From: Rhodoferax sp. OV413
GTDB lineage: Bacteria; Pseudomonadota; Gammaproteobacteria; Burkholderiales; Burkholderiaceae_C
Reading direction: 5' to 3'
NCBI GenBank assembly: GCA_945861785.1
Contig: CAMAWD010000029.1
Location: 1-64,000 of the forward strand
DNA length: 64,000 nucleotides
The translations under genes were made by a program, and so were the position numbers. The notes beneath the pieces are model-generated. The model had not been told where the DNA came from. It ran no database searches and worked only from the letters and a program-made list of their open reading frames with translations. Shown piece after piece: positions 46,700 to 55,882 of this stretch (positions within the stretch are counted from its first letter, which is position 1; each line of letters opens with the position of its first letter).

Positions 46700-47421
46700 C
46701 GCATCGGTTTCTCGGCGATCACCAACTGGTCGAGGAACAGGTCGGGGTTGCGGGGCAGGAGCCGGCCGAGCAGCAGCCCGAGCAGGCTCAGGGGTGCAAA
46801 AAACACCACGCAGACCACCAGGTTCAACAGGCGGCTGCGGCTGCGGCTCACCTTGAAGAAGTACGCAATGGCGAGTTGTACCAGAACCGAAAAGTCGTCC
46901 AGCAGTTTGCGCTGCTCCAGCACCCGCAAACCGTTGCGTTCAAGTAGCGCTCGCAGGCCGAAACTGGAGTAGCGGGCGAAGTCGTGGGGCTGCTCATGCT
47001 CGTCCCAGACAAACGGGATGGTCAGCAGCAGCTTGCCGCCCGGTTGCAGCACGCGCCAGATTTCCTGAACGAACGCTTCCGGCTGGAACACATGCTCCAG
47101 CACCTGATTGCACAACACCGACTGGTACTGCGCATCCGGGAACGGAAACCGCTTGCCGTCGTAAAACGCATCGGCCACGCCGCGCTGGCGCGCCACTTCG
47201 CTGTCGATGTCCAGGCCCACATACGACTCCACCGCAAACAGGCTGCGGTAGGGCTTGGAGCCGCAGCCGACATCGAGCAGTGGCCCGTGCAGGTGTCCCG
47301 CAAAGGAGGCGATCGCCCCCCACAAGCTCCTGCGCGCCAGGAAGAACGGGTTGATGAAGAGCCCCAGGACACCCGGGTGGTACTGCTCCGCGTAGTAGGC
47401 GCGCCGCAAACGTTCGATCAT
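46696..47421 (-). CDS. class I SAM-dependent methyltransferase with C-terminal membrane segment
   Basis: This 241-residue methyltransferase has GPLLDVGCGSKPYRSLF (motif I), YVGLDIDSEVARQRGV, VLCNQVLEHVFQPEAFVQEI and LKLLDDFSVL-type ending, then a hydrophobic helix (LVVCVVFFAPLSLLGLLLG) near the C terminus, so it may sit on the inner membrane. ATG 47421 is joined to the preceding stop by ATGA. It probably methylates a sugar or polymer. Confidence 0.84.
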   Translation of the reverse strand: MIERLRRAYYAEQYHPGVLGLFINPFFLARRSLWGAIASFAGHLHGPLLDVGCGSKPYRSLFAVESYVGLDIDSEVARQRGVADAFYDGKRFPFPDAQYQSVLCNQVLEHVFQPEAFVQEIWRVLQPGGKLLLTIPFVWDEHEQPHDFARYSSFGLRALLERNGLRVLEQRKLLDDFSVLVQLAIAYFFKVSRSRSRLLNLVVCVVFFAPLSLLGLLLGRLLPRNPDLFLDQLVIAEKPMR

Positions 47422-48245
47422 GGTTGCGCCTCGCAAATCAGGCCGGAAAACTCGAAGCGGAACCGCTCCCGGGTGGTGAAGACGCCCTCCTCGCTGGCAA
47501 ATCCGGTGAGCAGTCTCCAGTGCCTGGCCAGCAAAGCCAGCAAGCGATCTTCCGAAAATATCCGGCACGGGTAACTCGCCCGGTAGATCTGCGCCGGCAC
47601 CGTCTGCACACACAGCCGGTCGCGCTCGGATCGGGACATGGGCGTGCGGTCGATCACGAGGGTGGTCGCGCCGGAACCCGCCAGCGTCGCGAGAAGCTGG
47701 CATGGGTCCTCCAGATACTGCAGCACACTGGACAACAGCACAACGCAGGGTTGCCCCCACCAGGGCACGGCTTGCAACGTCGGGGCAAACGTCAGCACCT
47801 CGGTGGTGAATTCGCGTTGACCCGCCTCGACAAAGTGGGCCTGCTCCACCACGCACCACTGCACACGCGCAAGTCCATCCAGAAAAGGCCTGTTCTGCCG
47901 ATAGGTGCTTCCCAGCGATCCGCCGAAGTCGATGACACGCAAGCGCCCCTGGTCCAGCGCCGCCGCGCGCAGCAAGGCGGCCAGTATCGGGTAGGAGTAG
48001 GCCGGTTGTTCGAAAAGGACGGAGTCGCGCTCGTAGGCCGCCTTGCCGGCCACCACCTGGCGTGTCGCGTCTGCCACGCGCCGCAGGATATCGTCGGCGT
48101 CATAACCTGTCGCCGCCCGGCTGGCCTCGGACCACGATGCATAGTCGCCGGAAAAACGGATACCGCCGCCGGACACCCGACGCAATTCGTCCACCAAGGC
48201 CGGCGGCAGGACGCGCTTGAGTTTCTGTCGCAGACCGCCCGTCAT
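47418..48245 (-). CDS. TIGR04325-type putative methyltransferase
   Basis: This 275-residue protein has the family start FSGDYASWSEASRAATGYDA, then VIDFGGSLGSTYRQNRPFL (SAM-like glycine loop), WCVVEQAHFVEAGQREF, LLSSVLQYLEDPCQLLATLA and TTLVIDRTPMSRSERDRLCV. This group occurs in O-antigen clusters as putative methyltransferases. Both ends are coupled to neighbours through ATGA overlaps. Substrate unknown. Confidence 0.83.
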   Translation of the reverse strand: MTGGLRQKLKRVLPPALVDELRRVSGGGIRFSGDYASWSEASRAATGYDADDILRRVADATRQVVAGKAAYERDSVLFEQPAYSYPILAALLRAAALDQGRLRVIDFGGSLGSTYRQNRPFLDGLARVQWCVVEQAHFVEAGQREFTTEVLTFAPTLQAVPWWGQPCVVLLSSVLQYLEDPCQLLATLAGSGATTLVIDRTPMSRSERDRLCVQTVPAQIYRASYPCRIFSEDRLLALLARHWRLLTGFASEEGVFTTRERFRFEFSGLICEAQP

Positions 48246-49153
48246 CTTCGCAAGGGCCGAACGACCCGCCGCAGTATTCTCTGGAACAGGCCTTCCCGAC
48301 TGCTCCGGAAAAAATCAACAAACGCCGCGCGCCCAGCAGCCGAGGGTTCCAGCGCGATCCGTTCGACTTTCACCGGCCCCGGATCCGGCACACCCGCGTA
48401 CACCTCGGTCGGTGCGCAATGGGTGCCGCTGTTGTCGTTGCCGATGTTCTCCACCAGGCTGCGCCCGGGATACAGCGTGAGCATCTCGCGCAGGAAACAG
48501 GAAGCATGCCAGCGGATGGCCCAGGAATCGTTGCGACCGGCGATCTGTCCCCGCAGCATGCGGGTGTAGGGGTAACTCTCGTCAAGGTCGAAGGCATGGC
48601 ACAAACCGCGCTCGCGCAGTTGTTGCAACAAGGCTCGGCCATCTGGATTGAAATGCGCCCAGGCGCGGGACCAGGTCGCCCAGCCCCAGCAGTCCGCCCC
48701 CTGCATAAAAAACGTCGGCGGCAGTTCCGTCCTGACCGGGTAGCAGTAGCCATGGATGCTGGCCACCTGCGGGTCATCCTGGTAACAGGCCAAGGCGCTG
48801 TTCATAAAGGCAAGGAAGTGCGGCGACACCACCAGGTCATCCTCCATGACAATCACGCGGTCATTGTCCCGCAGGGCTGCTGTCACGCCTTCGATTATCG
48901 AGCGCGCCAGGCCCAGGTTTGCGTCGCGGTATACCCGCGTGACAGACGCAAAACCTGCAATCGACGCGACGTACTGCCGCACCGCATCAACGCCGGCGCG
49001 GTGCGCAGGTGATCTCGCAGCGTCGCAAAACACCGTGAGGTGGGTCGCCGCTGCTTCGGGATTGCGCAACAGCGATTCCACAGTGCGCGCGAGGTGGTCG
49101 GGTCGCGTGAAGCAGAACATGACCACCGGGGCCAGCGACACAGGCGAGTTCAT
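48242..49153 (-). CDS. glycosyltransferase, GNT-I/GT2-like
   Basis: This 303-residue enzyme has VVMFCFTRPDHLARTVESLL, NLGLARSIIEGVTAAL, DRVIVMEDDLVVSPHFLAFM (EDD metal motif), MQGADCWGWATWSRAW and GIGNDNSGTHC-like late block (NIGNDNSGTHCAP). It resembles bacterial transferases related to the GNT-I fold. The start overlaps the small upstream ORF by ATGA. Confidence 0.85.
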   Translation of the reverse strand: MNSPVSLAPVVMFCFTRPDHLARTVESLLRNPEAAATHLTVFCDAARSPAHRAGVDAVRQYVASIAGFASVTRVYRDANLGLARSIIEGVTAALRDNDRVIVMEDDLVVSPHFLAFMNSALACYQDDPQVASIHGYCYPVRTELPPTFFMQGADCWGWATWSRAWAHFNPDGRALLQQLRERGLCHAFDLDESYPYTRMLRGQIAGRNDSWAIRWHASCFLREMLTLYPGRSLVENIGNDNSGTHCAPTEVYAGVPDPGPVKVERIALEPSAAGRAAFVDFFRSSREGLFQRILRRVVRPLRR

Positions 49154-49332
49154 GCAGCCTCCTGTGCAGCGCCCATGCTTCGGACAACAACCGCCAACGC
49201 CCCAACCGGCGCTCTGATGTCAACACCATGGAGCACAAAAACATCGGCGCCATCTCGCACCTGCGGGCCAACGGTGCGCGCCATGATCGCCTTCGCGAAG
49301 GCCCCCCGCGCAAAATCCGCGGAAACAGTCAC
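49150..49332 (-). CDS. small 60-codon ORF coupled at both ends
   Basis: This short frame begins at GTG 49332, overlapping the GT11-type gene stop as GTGA with a GGGGCGGGGA stretch before it, and ends in a TGA that overlaps the next gene's ATG. The peptide (VTVSADFARGAFAKAIMART...VVVRSMGAAQEAA) has no family I recognise. The double overlap in an operon full of such couplings favours real translation, but it may equally be a remnant of a deleted gene. Confidence 0.45.
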   Translation of the reverse strand: MTVSADFARGAFAKAIMARTVGPQVRDGADVFVLHGVDIRAPVGALAVVVRSMGAAQEAA

Positions 49333-50240
49333 TCCCCGCCCCTCTCGCTGGCTTGCGCGATGCAGGAACAAAACGGTCTCACATCATCTCCGGGTTCGTA
49401 TTCAGTCTCATGACCGCATTTCTTGACCAAACGAAATTTCATTTGCCCCGGGAACCAGATCGTCGGCACCTGCCCCAAAAATGAGGCCCACATGCTGAAC
49501 GTGGAGCCGGATGCGATCAACACTTTGTGGTTGGAAATAAGCAGGATGTCCTCAATGGCATTGTTGCCCTGGACACGCCGCACCTTGTACAAGGCAAGCA
49601 AGGGGGCAAGCTCGCGGTCTTCGGCATCGGAAAACACATTGACCTGCGTATTCTCCCCCAGATACTTGCGGATCGCCTCGACTGCGGCGACATACCATTC
49701 GATGGGCTGTCTGCGATTGGCACCACCACCCTTGCTTAGCTGCTGGTCGACATCCGAGAAGTCGCCATACCGCACATGCACAGCTATCGATGCCGCACCG
49801 TCACATGCGCGCTCCAATTGGGGTACGCGATTCACCACGAGCATCGCCATCAACTCTTCACGCAGGTACTTCGAATGGTCCAGTAGCCCCTCGAACAACT
49901 GCCCCAGCCCGCTAGTCTCGATCACGTCACCCTGGCCAGCCCGCGCCAGCATTTGCTCGGGCACGCGATTGCGGAACAGCAAAGTCAAGAGACGCCGCAG
50001 TCCCGTGACCTCAGTCGGCAGCGCACGAAACAGCGAGAAATAGCTTCTGTTATCGATTTCCCCCCGCATCAAAGGCCCTAGCTTCAGTTGGGGCCAGGTA
50101 GGCGGCACGAACTGATACCCATGCTGCCGCGCCAACAGCTTCGCCCGCGCCCATGGAAACAACAGATTTCCCAAACCCGGGCCCCCCAACCTGAAATACA
50201 GGAAGTCCCATTTACTTAACTTTGGATAGCAGAATTCCAT
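49329..50240 (-). CDS. GT11-like (alpha-1,2-fucosyltransferase-type) glycosyltransferase
   Basis: This roughly 303-residue protein has a weakened GT11 N-terminal motif (RLGGPGLGNLLFPWARAKLL), the HVRYGDF block (HxRxGDY in the family), VNVFSDAEDRELAP and VLIASGSTFSMWASFLG. These are the donor-binding motifs of alpha-1,2-fucosyltransferases and relatives. It overlaps the flippase gene by 29 bases at ATG 50240, with no clear RBS. The DNA is visibly more AT-rich than flanking genes. It may transfer fucose or another deoxyhexose. Confidence 0.78.
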   Translation of the reverse strand: MEFCYPKLSKWDFLYFRLGGPGLGNLLFPWARAKLLARQHGYQFVPPTWPQLKLGPLMRGEIDNRSYFSLFRALPTEVTGLRRLLTLLFRNRVPEQMLARAGQGDVIETSGLGQLFEGLLDHSKYLREELMAMLVVNRVPQLERACDGAASIAVHVRYGDFSDVDQQLSKGGGANRRQPIEWYVAAVEAIRKYLGENTQVNVFSDAEDRELAPLLALYKVRRVQGNNAIEDILLISNHKVLIASGSTFSMWASFLGQVPTIWFPGQMKFRLVKKCGHETEYEPGDDVRPFCSCIAQASERGGE

Positions 50241-51501
50241 ACACTTTTGGAATATGTTTGCGGTATATGAATACGTAGTAGGCCAACACAAACAGCAAGC
50301 CCACAAACATGGACAGCGCCGCGCCGATCTGTTCATACTTCGGGATCAAAAGGGCATAACACACCAGGGCCACACCCCCACCCACAAGCTGCGCCCGGAC
50401 CACGTCGAGGTACTTGCTGGTCATCGAAAGAACGCCTCCGACGATGATCAGTATCGAATTCACGATGTGTGCGACAGCCAAGACCAGCATGGTCTGCTTG
50501 GCTGCCACGAAGACAGGATCAATCCATGCAAGGATGAATTCGCCGAATAGCCATAACAAAGCGCAACATGTGACAGCAGCAGCAAAACTCGCGCCGATCG
50601 CGCCTGTGGCAATCTTGATGATAAGACGCATATCAGACTTCTCGAAGGCCACGGCAATTCGTGGCTGAATCAGAACGCTCAATATCATCGGGATAAATAT
50701 GACGGCGCGCACCAAATTACAGGCCATGTTGTAGGCACCAAGCTCCACCGGATCAATATACGCCCCCAGGATGAGGGTGTCCATCTGGAAAAAGACAAAG
50801 CTCAACAAGCCTGCGAACATAAAACCGAAGTGCGCCTTGACCCCATAGTGCTCGTTTGCCGAAGGCCCGGCACGTTCCGCACGATCCGGCGCAGCCACCG
50901 AAGTCAACTGGTACAGAAGCAGCGATGCCAGATAAAAAGAAAGACTGTACGAAATGACAATCGCCGTCGCGTTGACATGGTGGGCTGACACCAGCACCAC
51001 GGCAACAGCTGCCATCAATCCATTGCGGGCCACCGCATCGAAAGCGTCCGCCATGGCCGGACGGCCCATCCCCCGCGCAAACGCCACGAGTATCTGGAAC
51101 AAAACTGCGCCGACCGAAGCACCGCAAATCAGGCGCCAATCCAGCACCGGCAGTCCCGTGCGCCACTCGGAAACGGCGACATACACCAGCCACAGCAACA
51201 GACACGTCGCCAAAGTGGAAACAAGCCCGTTGCGCAGGTATTGCAGGCGGATGCGACGCATGGCTGCCTCCCCACCGCCGCTGTTCAGGACAAGGGCTGC
51301 CGCCTTGAGCGCCAAGGTATCCAGCCCCCCTTTGGACAAGATCATCACCAGGGAGCATAAGGTCACAAAGAAGACATACTCCCCGTAGGCCGCGGCGCCA
51401 AATTCAGCCACGAGCCAGATCTGCAGCCAAAGCGCGGCAATCACGGCTGCGGCCCTGATGGCCGCCATCTGGACAATCTTCTTGCTAAAGAGAAAGTACA
51501 T
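50212..51501 (-). CDS. Wzx-like polysaccharide flippase
   Basis: This 429-residue polytopic membrane protein of the MOP/Wzx superfamily has about 12-14 helices, starting FSKKIVQMAAIRAAAVIAAL, with LSFVFFQMDTLILGAYIDPV and ELGAYNMACNLVRAVIFIPM as family-typical mid-protein blocks. It should flip lipid-linked repeat units across the membrane, a Wzx/Wzy-type step, although the same locus also encodes an ABC exporter. ATG 51501 is the start; upstream sequence in frame belongs to the neighbouring gene. Confidence 0.9.
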   Translation of the reverse strand: MYFLFSKKIVQMAAIRAAAVIAALWLQIWLVAEFGAAAYGEYVFFVTLCSLVMILSKGGLDTLALKAAALVLNSGGGEAAMRRIRLQYLRNGLVSTLATCLLLWLVYVAVSEWRTGLPVLDWRLICGASVGAVLFQILVAFARGMGRPAMADAFDAVARNGLMAAVAVVLVSAHHVNATAIVISYSLSFYLASLLLYQLTSVAAPDRAERAGPSANEHYGVKAHFGFMFAGLLSFVFFQMDTLILGAYIDPVELGAYNMACNLVRAVIFIPMILSVLIQPRIAVAFEKSDMRLIIKIATGAIGASFAAAVTCCALLWLFGEFILAWIDPVFVAAKQTMLVLAVAHIVNSILIIVGGVLSMTSKYLDVVRAQLVGGGVALVCYALLIPKYEQIGAALSMFVGLLFVLAYYVFIYRKHIPKVYGILLSKVK

Positions 51502-51527
51502 GCCAGCCCACTGCGTACGCTCTGCGC

Positions 51528-52175
51528 CTAGCGCAGACTTGCATTTTGCGGCTTGAAATAGATGGCCGTATCGGTCACGCCAGAACTGGTCCAGTGATAA
51601 CGCCACGGCTTGATCGTCCGGGCGATCTCGGCCCAGACCGCGCCATCAGGCCCCATCGCATGCGACCTCGAATCGGGCGACACGGAGTTGCTGGGCAAGT
51701 GACGGTTTACATTGTCAATGATCAACATCCCGCCTGGACGAAGGAGCCGGATGGCTTCGCGTGCGCAGACATCACGGCACACCCCGTCGATCAGGACAAA
51801 ATCAAAATGCCCCTCTTCATATTGCGCCGTGAGGCTCTGGATCGCCGCCTCGATGCTGCGCGGGTCGTTCACATCGCCATCCAAAAAACGATAGTCGACA
51901 TTTGGCTGCTTCTTCTGCGCCAGTGATTCGGACACCTGCCTGTGCCAGTCCCGGTTGTGTTCAGCGCTCACCAGCCAACTAACACGGGCCGCAAACCACA
52001 GTGTGCTGCGCCCGCTACCGAATTCAAGCCCGACGTCGCTGGGTCGGAGGTAGGTCTGCAAGAATTTGTTGGCATCCTCGGTTAACCAAGGCAGATCCCG
52101 GGCTCGACGCTGGTAGGCGATCTCCTTCAATCTCGCCGCAATGTAGCGGAGCGTCCAGTGGCTGACTTTTTTCAT
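51528..52175 (-). CDS. class I SAM-dependent methyltransferase
   Basis: This 215-residue methyltransferase has VGLEFGSGRSTLWFAARVSW (SAM loop), LVSAEHNRDWHRQVSESL, FDFVLIDGVCRDVCAREAIR and LLRPGGMLIIDNVNRHLPSN, the O-methyltransferase-like layout. It begins at ATG 52175 directly after the upstream stop (TGAATG). It probably modifies the glycan; no donor-acceptor detail is visible. Confidence 0.85.
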   Translation of the reverse strand: MKKVSHWTLRYIAARLKEIAYQRRARDLPWLTEDANKFLQTYLRPSDVGLEFGSGRSTLWFAARVSWLVSAEHNRDWHRQVSESLAQKKQPNVDYRFLDGDVNDPRSIEAAIQSLTAQYEEGHFDFVLIDGVCRDVCAREAIRLLRPGGMLIIDNVNRHLPSNSVSPDSRSHAMGPDGAVWAEIARTIKPWRYHWTSSGVTDTAIYFKPQNASLR

Positions 52176-52967
52176 TCAATATTTCGGGAACTTCAATTCG
52201 GATTGCTTGGTAAAGACAAATATGCCGAGCGCATAGTGCATCTTTTTCAGAGACTGTATGTCTGTCAAAGGGTCGGTTGACTCAACGACGGGTTGGTCTT
52301 TCGCAATCCATGCCAACCCCTCCAGTACAAAGCCGGTTTTCTTGGCCAACTCCACCATGCGCTCCGGACAAAACACGCGATTGGCGTTAAATTCTATGCG
52401 CTCCAACCCGATCGGTACCGAAAGATACAGACGGCCCGACAGCTTCAGCAGCTTGGCGATGTTTTGCAGTCCCTTGACATGCCCCTCAGGGTCCAGGGGA
52501 TCGCCATAACGCCCCAGCCCGAAATGCTCCAGTGCGTGCAGGCAGGAAATCGAGTCGCAATAGTTTTCCATCGTGACCTTGCTGCTCATCATGTCCATGC
52601 GCATGAAGACCACCCCGGGGATCACCGCCTGGATAGGCCGTATATCGATGACCTCGATTTCACGGTAACTTGCAACATGCGCCACAAACCCGTCAAACCT
52701 CGATCCGATATCGACGTGCCTCACCGGCTTGGCCCGGTAAATCATTCTCGCAACATACAGGTCCTGCCAGAAGTATTCCCCCTTGGCCGTGCCTCCTTCT
52801 TCCTCGCGGTCATGGAGGCAGGGTTTAAGCACGATTTTTTGCGTGGTCCCTTTCCTGAATTCATTCCAATCCTGAAAAAATTTTGGCAATGCCAAAAGGG
52901 CCCGCCCCAGGCGTCCGAGATCCATACCCAACTGCGCCGACAGAAAACTGTTTATCTTGCGGATCAT
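52176..52967 (-). CDS. DUF268 family protein
   Basis: This 263-residue protein has the DUF268 core HVDIGSRFDGFVAHVASYRE and VIDIRPIQAVIPGV, then CDSISCLHALEHFGLGRYGD, GLQNIAKLLKLSGRLYLSVP and NRVFCPERMVELAKKTGFVL. The pattern is of a degenerate class I methyltransferase, but the family has no demonstrated function. ATG 52967 is the first gene of the polysaccharide locus. GC content is lower than in the rest of the window. Confidence 0.85.
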   Translation of the reverse strand: MIRKINSFLSAQLGMDLGRLGRALLALPKFFQDWNEFRKGTTQKIVLKPCLHDREEEGGTAKGEYFWQDLYVARMIYRAKPVRHVDIGSRFDGFVAHVASYREIEVIDIRPIQAVIPGVVFMRMDMMSSKVTMENYCDSISCLHALEHFGLGRYGDPLDPEGHVKGLQNIAKLLKLSGRLYLSVPIGLERIEFNANRVFCPERMVELAKKTGFVLEGLAWIAKDQPVVESTDPLTDIQSLKKMHYALGIFVFTKQSELKFPKY

Positions 52968-53648
52968 GGTCAACACGCGTTTTGATCTCCCATCAGGAGT
53001 CGACACTCTGAAAAAACTTGACAGCCGCGCTCGACATCTTTAGCCGAGTGCCCCACTGAAATCGGGTAAACGATGTGCAAGATGCCCTTCATGCCCACTT
53101 GCCGATGCGCAACGGATAGGCAATTTAGCCCGATTGGGTCATCTATTGCCCCAAGAGAGGTCACCACTGTTGCCCCACTGTTGCCCCACTGTTGCCCCAT
53201 TGTCGCCGAGTGGCAACGTCAGCTTTCGGACTCACCCCTTGCCCAAGTGTTGCAACTTCTCTGCCTCGGTCTTGTCTGGCCCGATCTTGTTGATGACCGT
53301 GTTGGCCAGGTCGGAGACCCGGCCCATTGATGTCAAGTGCCAAGTCAAACTGCCATCAAGTTGTTGGCGCTCCGGTTGGCCCAACCTTTGCCGAAGGCGC
53401 GCCAGGTGGTCAGGGAAGCCATGAACTGGAAGCTGGGGCCGGTGGGCCTCGCAGCAGTTAACGCGCTGGGGACGGCAACCAGCGCTCCAAGCGTTTGGGG
53501 GCAACCACACCCGCATCGCCCGAACAGGCGGTCCGCTGCATCCAACGGACAGCACAAGCGCGTGTGGCGACTTGCGGAAAGCAAATCACCTGAAAATCGA
53601 CTTCGGCCGCGGAAAACCAGCAGCAAATGGGTGCTACAAGAGTTCCCC
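52968..53648. other. 680-bp gene-poor stretch upstream of the polysaccharide locus
   Basis: No convincing gene is seen. It must contain the promoter for the minus-strand polysaccharide operon. It also holds the 11-bp tandem repeat at 53166-53198, a hairpin at 53463-53485 (GCGCTGG/CCAGCGC around a 9-nt loop), and the near-palindrome GGTTGGCCCAACC around 53374-53386. A minus-strand frame over 53232-53340 ends SDLANTVINKIGPDKTEAEK, faintly like the start of phage three-helix holins, so it may be a decayed prophage gene. Confidence 0.5.
53166..53198. repeat. 11-bp tandem repeat, 3 copies
   Basis: ACTGTTGCCCC is repeated three times without a spacer (53166-53176, 53177-53187, 53188-53198), and a degenerate ATTGTCGCC follows. 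It lies in the promoter-side gap, about 200 bases upstream of the first polysaccharide gene. Confidence 0.8.
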
Positions 53649-55646
53649 CTAAAAGTGAATCCCCCGCATCATCTGCTGCATCGCCACCGCCTCCGGCGAC
53701 AGTTGCTGCTTGACCGGCTTGTCCCCCGGTTTCGCCCCCTTGGCCGCGGTGGAATCCGGGAACATCCGGAAGCTGGTGTTCATGGCGATCTGCGCCACAC
53801 GCGGCAGCAAGGCGTGCAGCACCTGGCCGGTGATGCCCAGGCGGGTGGCGATACGCACCGGCTTGAAGATGCAGGCCTGCGCCACCATGTCGGCGGCTTC
53901 TTCGGGCGACAGGGTGGGCACGTTGTTGTACAGGCCGGTGGGCGCGATCATCGGTGTGCGTACCAGGGGCATGTTGATGGTGGTGAACGAAATGCCCTGG
54001 TCGGCAAACTCGCTGGAGGCGCAACGCGTCCAGGCGTCCAGCGCGGCCTTGGAGGCCACGTAGGCAGAAAACCGCGGTGCGTTGGTCAACACGCCGATCG
54101 AGCTGATGTTGACGACATGGCCCTTCTTCTTGGCCACCATGCCCGGCAACACACCCATGGTCACACGCAGGCAACCGAAATAGTTCAGCTGCATGGTGCG
54201 TTCGTAGTCGTGAAAACGGTCGTAACTCGACTCGATGGCGCGCCGGATGGAGCGGCCGGCGTTGTTGATGAGGAAATCGACCCCGCCGTGGTTGTCGTGC
54301 AGCAGCTTGGTGAAACGGTCGCAATCGGCCATGTCGGCGATGTCCACCGGGTAGGCCACGAAGTTGTAAGCTTTGGCCTTGGCCTCCTTGCAGGCCTCTT
54401 CCAGCTTGTCGGCGTCGCGGCCGCAGATGATGGTGGTGGCACCGGCCTCGGCGAACTTGTGTGCGGCGGCCAGGCCGATGCCCGACGAACCACCGGTGAC
54501 CAGCACCACCTTGCCGGCCACCGTGCCGCGCAATGAGCGGTCGATGTGCAGGTCGGGGTCGAGGTGGCGCTCCCAGTAGTCCCACAGGCGCCAGGCATAG
54601 TCGTTCAGGTTGGGGCACTGCACGCCCGAGCCCTTGAGCATGGCCAGCGTGTCGCGGCAATCGAAGCGGGTTGGGTAGTTCACGAAGGTCATCATGTCCG
54701 GCGGCACGCCCAGGTCCTTCATGACCGCGTTGCGCACCCGGCGCACCGGTGCCAGCGCCATCAGGCCCTTGGTGATCGAGCGCGGGATGAATCCGAACAA
54801 GGCCGCGTTGACGAACAGGTTCATCTTGGGAGCATGTGCGGCCTTGCTGAAGATGTCGAGCACGTCGCCCACACGGTACCCGACCGGGTCGACCAGGTGG
54901 TAACACTTCTTGGCAATGCCGGTCTTGTGGCTGATCACATCCAGCGCGTTGACCACGAAGTCCACCGGCACGATGTTGATGCGGCCGCCCTCCAGGCCCA
55001 CCGACGGCATCCAGGGTGGCAGCAGCTGGCGCATGCGCTGGATCAGCTTGAAGAAGTAGTAAGGGCCGTCGATCTTGTCCATCTCGCCGGTGCTGCTGTC
55101 ACCCACCACCATGGCCGGGCGGTACACCGACCACGGCACCTTGCACTCCTTGCGCACGATCTTTTCGCTCTCGTGCTTGGTCATGAAATACGGGTGTTCG
55201 CAGTTCTCGGCCTCATCGAACATGTCTTCGCGGAACACGCCCTCGTACAGGCCGGCGGCGGCAATCGAGCTGACATGGTGGAAGTGCCCGGCGTCGATGG
55301 CCTTGGCAAGTTCGACCGTGTTGCGCGTACCCTCGATATTGACGGCGATCTGGCTCTCCTCGTCGGCGCTGAGATCGTAGACGGCTGCCAGGTGGTAAAA
55401 ATGGTCGATTTTGCCCTTGATGGCCTTGATCGCCTCGGCCGAGACTCCCAGTTTGCGGGAGGTGAGGTCGCCGTAGACCGGCACCACACGTGCCGCAGTG
55501 GCGCCCCAGAATTCACGCAGGCCGGCCACCTTGTTTTCGCTCGCCCGGCGGATCAGGAAGTGCACCACCGAGCCCTTGCGCTCCAGCAGCTTCTTGACCA
55601 GTCGTTTGCCGATGAAACCGGTCGCGCCGGTGACGAAATACTGCAT
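53649..55646 (-). CDS. two-domain fatty acyl-CoA reductase (alcohol-forming type)
   Basis: This 665-residue protein combines an N-terminal NAD-binding_4/Male-sterility type domain (MQYFVTGATGFIGKRLVKKL; FYHLAAVYDLSADEE; HVSSIAAAG; PYFMTKHESEKIV) with a C-terminal classical SDR (VVLVTGGSSGIGLAAAHKF; INNAGRSIRR; ISSIGVL; YVASKAALDAW). This order matches bacterial alcohol-forming fatty acyl-CoA reductases such as Marinobacter Maqu_2507 and mycobacterial FcrA. It would reduce acyl-CoA to fatty alcohol in two steps. RBS GGGAGACC precedes ATG 55646. It is divergent from the phasin gene. Confidence 0.82.
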   Translation of the reverse strand: MQYFVTGATGFIGKRLVKKLLERKGSVVHFLIRRASENKVAGLREFWGATAARVVPVYGDLTSRKLGVSAEAIKAIKGKIDHFYHLAAVYDLSADEESQIAVNIEGTRNTVELAKAIDAGHFHHVSSIAAAGLYEGVFREDMFDEAENCEHPYFMTKHESEKIVRKECKVPWSVYRPAMVVGDSSTGEMDKIDGPYYFFKLIQRMRQLLPPWMPSVGLEGGRINIVPVDFVVNALDVISHKTGIAKKCYHLVDPVGYRVGDVLDIFSKAAHAPKMNLFVNAALFGFIPRSITKGLMALAPVRRVRNAVMKDLGVPPDMMTFVNYPTRFDCRDTLAMLKGSGVQCPNLNDYAWRLWDYWERHLDPDLHIDRSLRGTVAGKVVLVTGGSSGIGLAAAHKFAEAGATTIICGRDADKLEEACKEAKAKAYNFVAYPVDIADMADCDRFTKLLHDNHGGVDFLINNAGRSIRRAIESSYDRFHDYERTMQLNYFGCLRVTMGVLPGMVAKKKGHVVNISSIGVLTNAPRFSAYVASKAALDAWTRCASSEFADQGISFTTINMPLVRTPMIAPTGLYNNVPTLSPEEAADMVAQACIFKPVRIATRLGITGQVLHALLPRVAQIAMNTSFRMFPDSTAAKGAKPGDKPVKQQLSPEAVAMQQMMRGIHF

Positions 55647-55882
55647 GTGGGGTCTCCCGTTTGCAAATCGAAAGTATGAATCTGGTTGCGCCAGCCATTC
55701 TTGCCCAAAATCAACGCGGATTGATTCAGCACAAACCCGCGCCCAAGGCGTGGCGACACCAGCAGGTTTTAGTGGCGCCCACCTACACGGCCGGTGCCGG
55801 GCTACGTACAGTACCGCCGACGCACCGGGCGGCATGATGCCCATCACGGTGTGGCTTTCAAACCCGACACGAGGAAACATCC

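Noticed and set aside
53166-53198. Possible CRISPR array
   Set aside because: The repeats are 11 bp and directly adjacent without spacers, and no cas gene is near. It is a simple tandem repeat.
53370-53490. Possible integron attC site (GGTTGGCCCAACC and GTTAAC near a hairpin)
   Set aside because: The paired R/L boxes and the order of an attC site could not be assembled, and no integrase or cassette is present.
53232-53555. 107-codon minus-strand ORF upstream of the polysaccharide locus
   Set aside because: Only the last 20 residues look protein-like (faint holin resemblance). The rest is Arg/Pro-rich with no start signal, so it is described as a possible relic rather than a gene.
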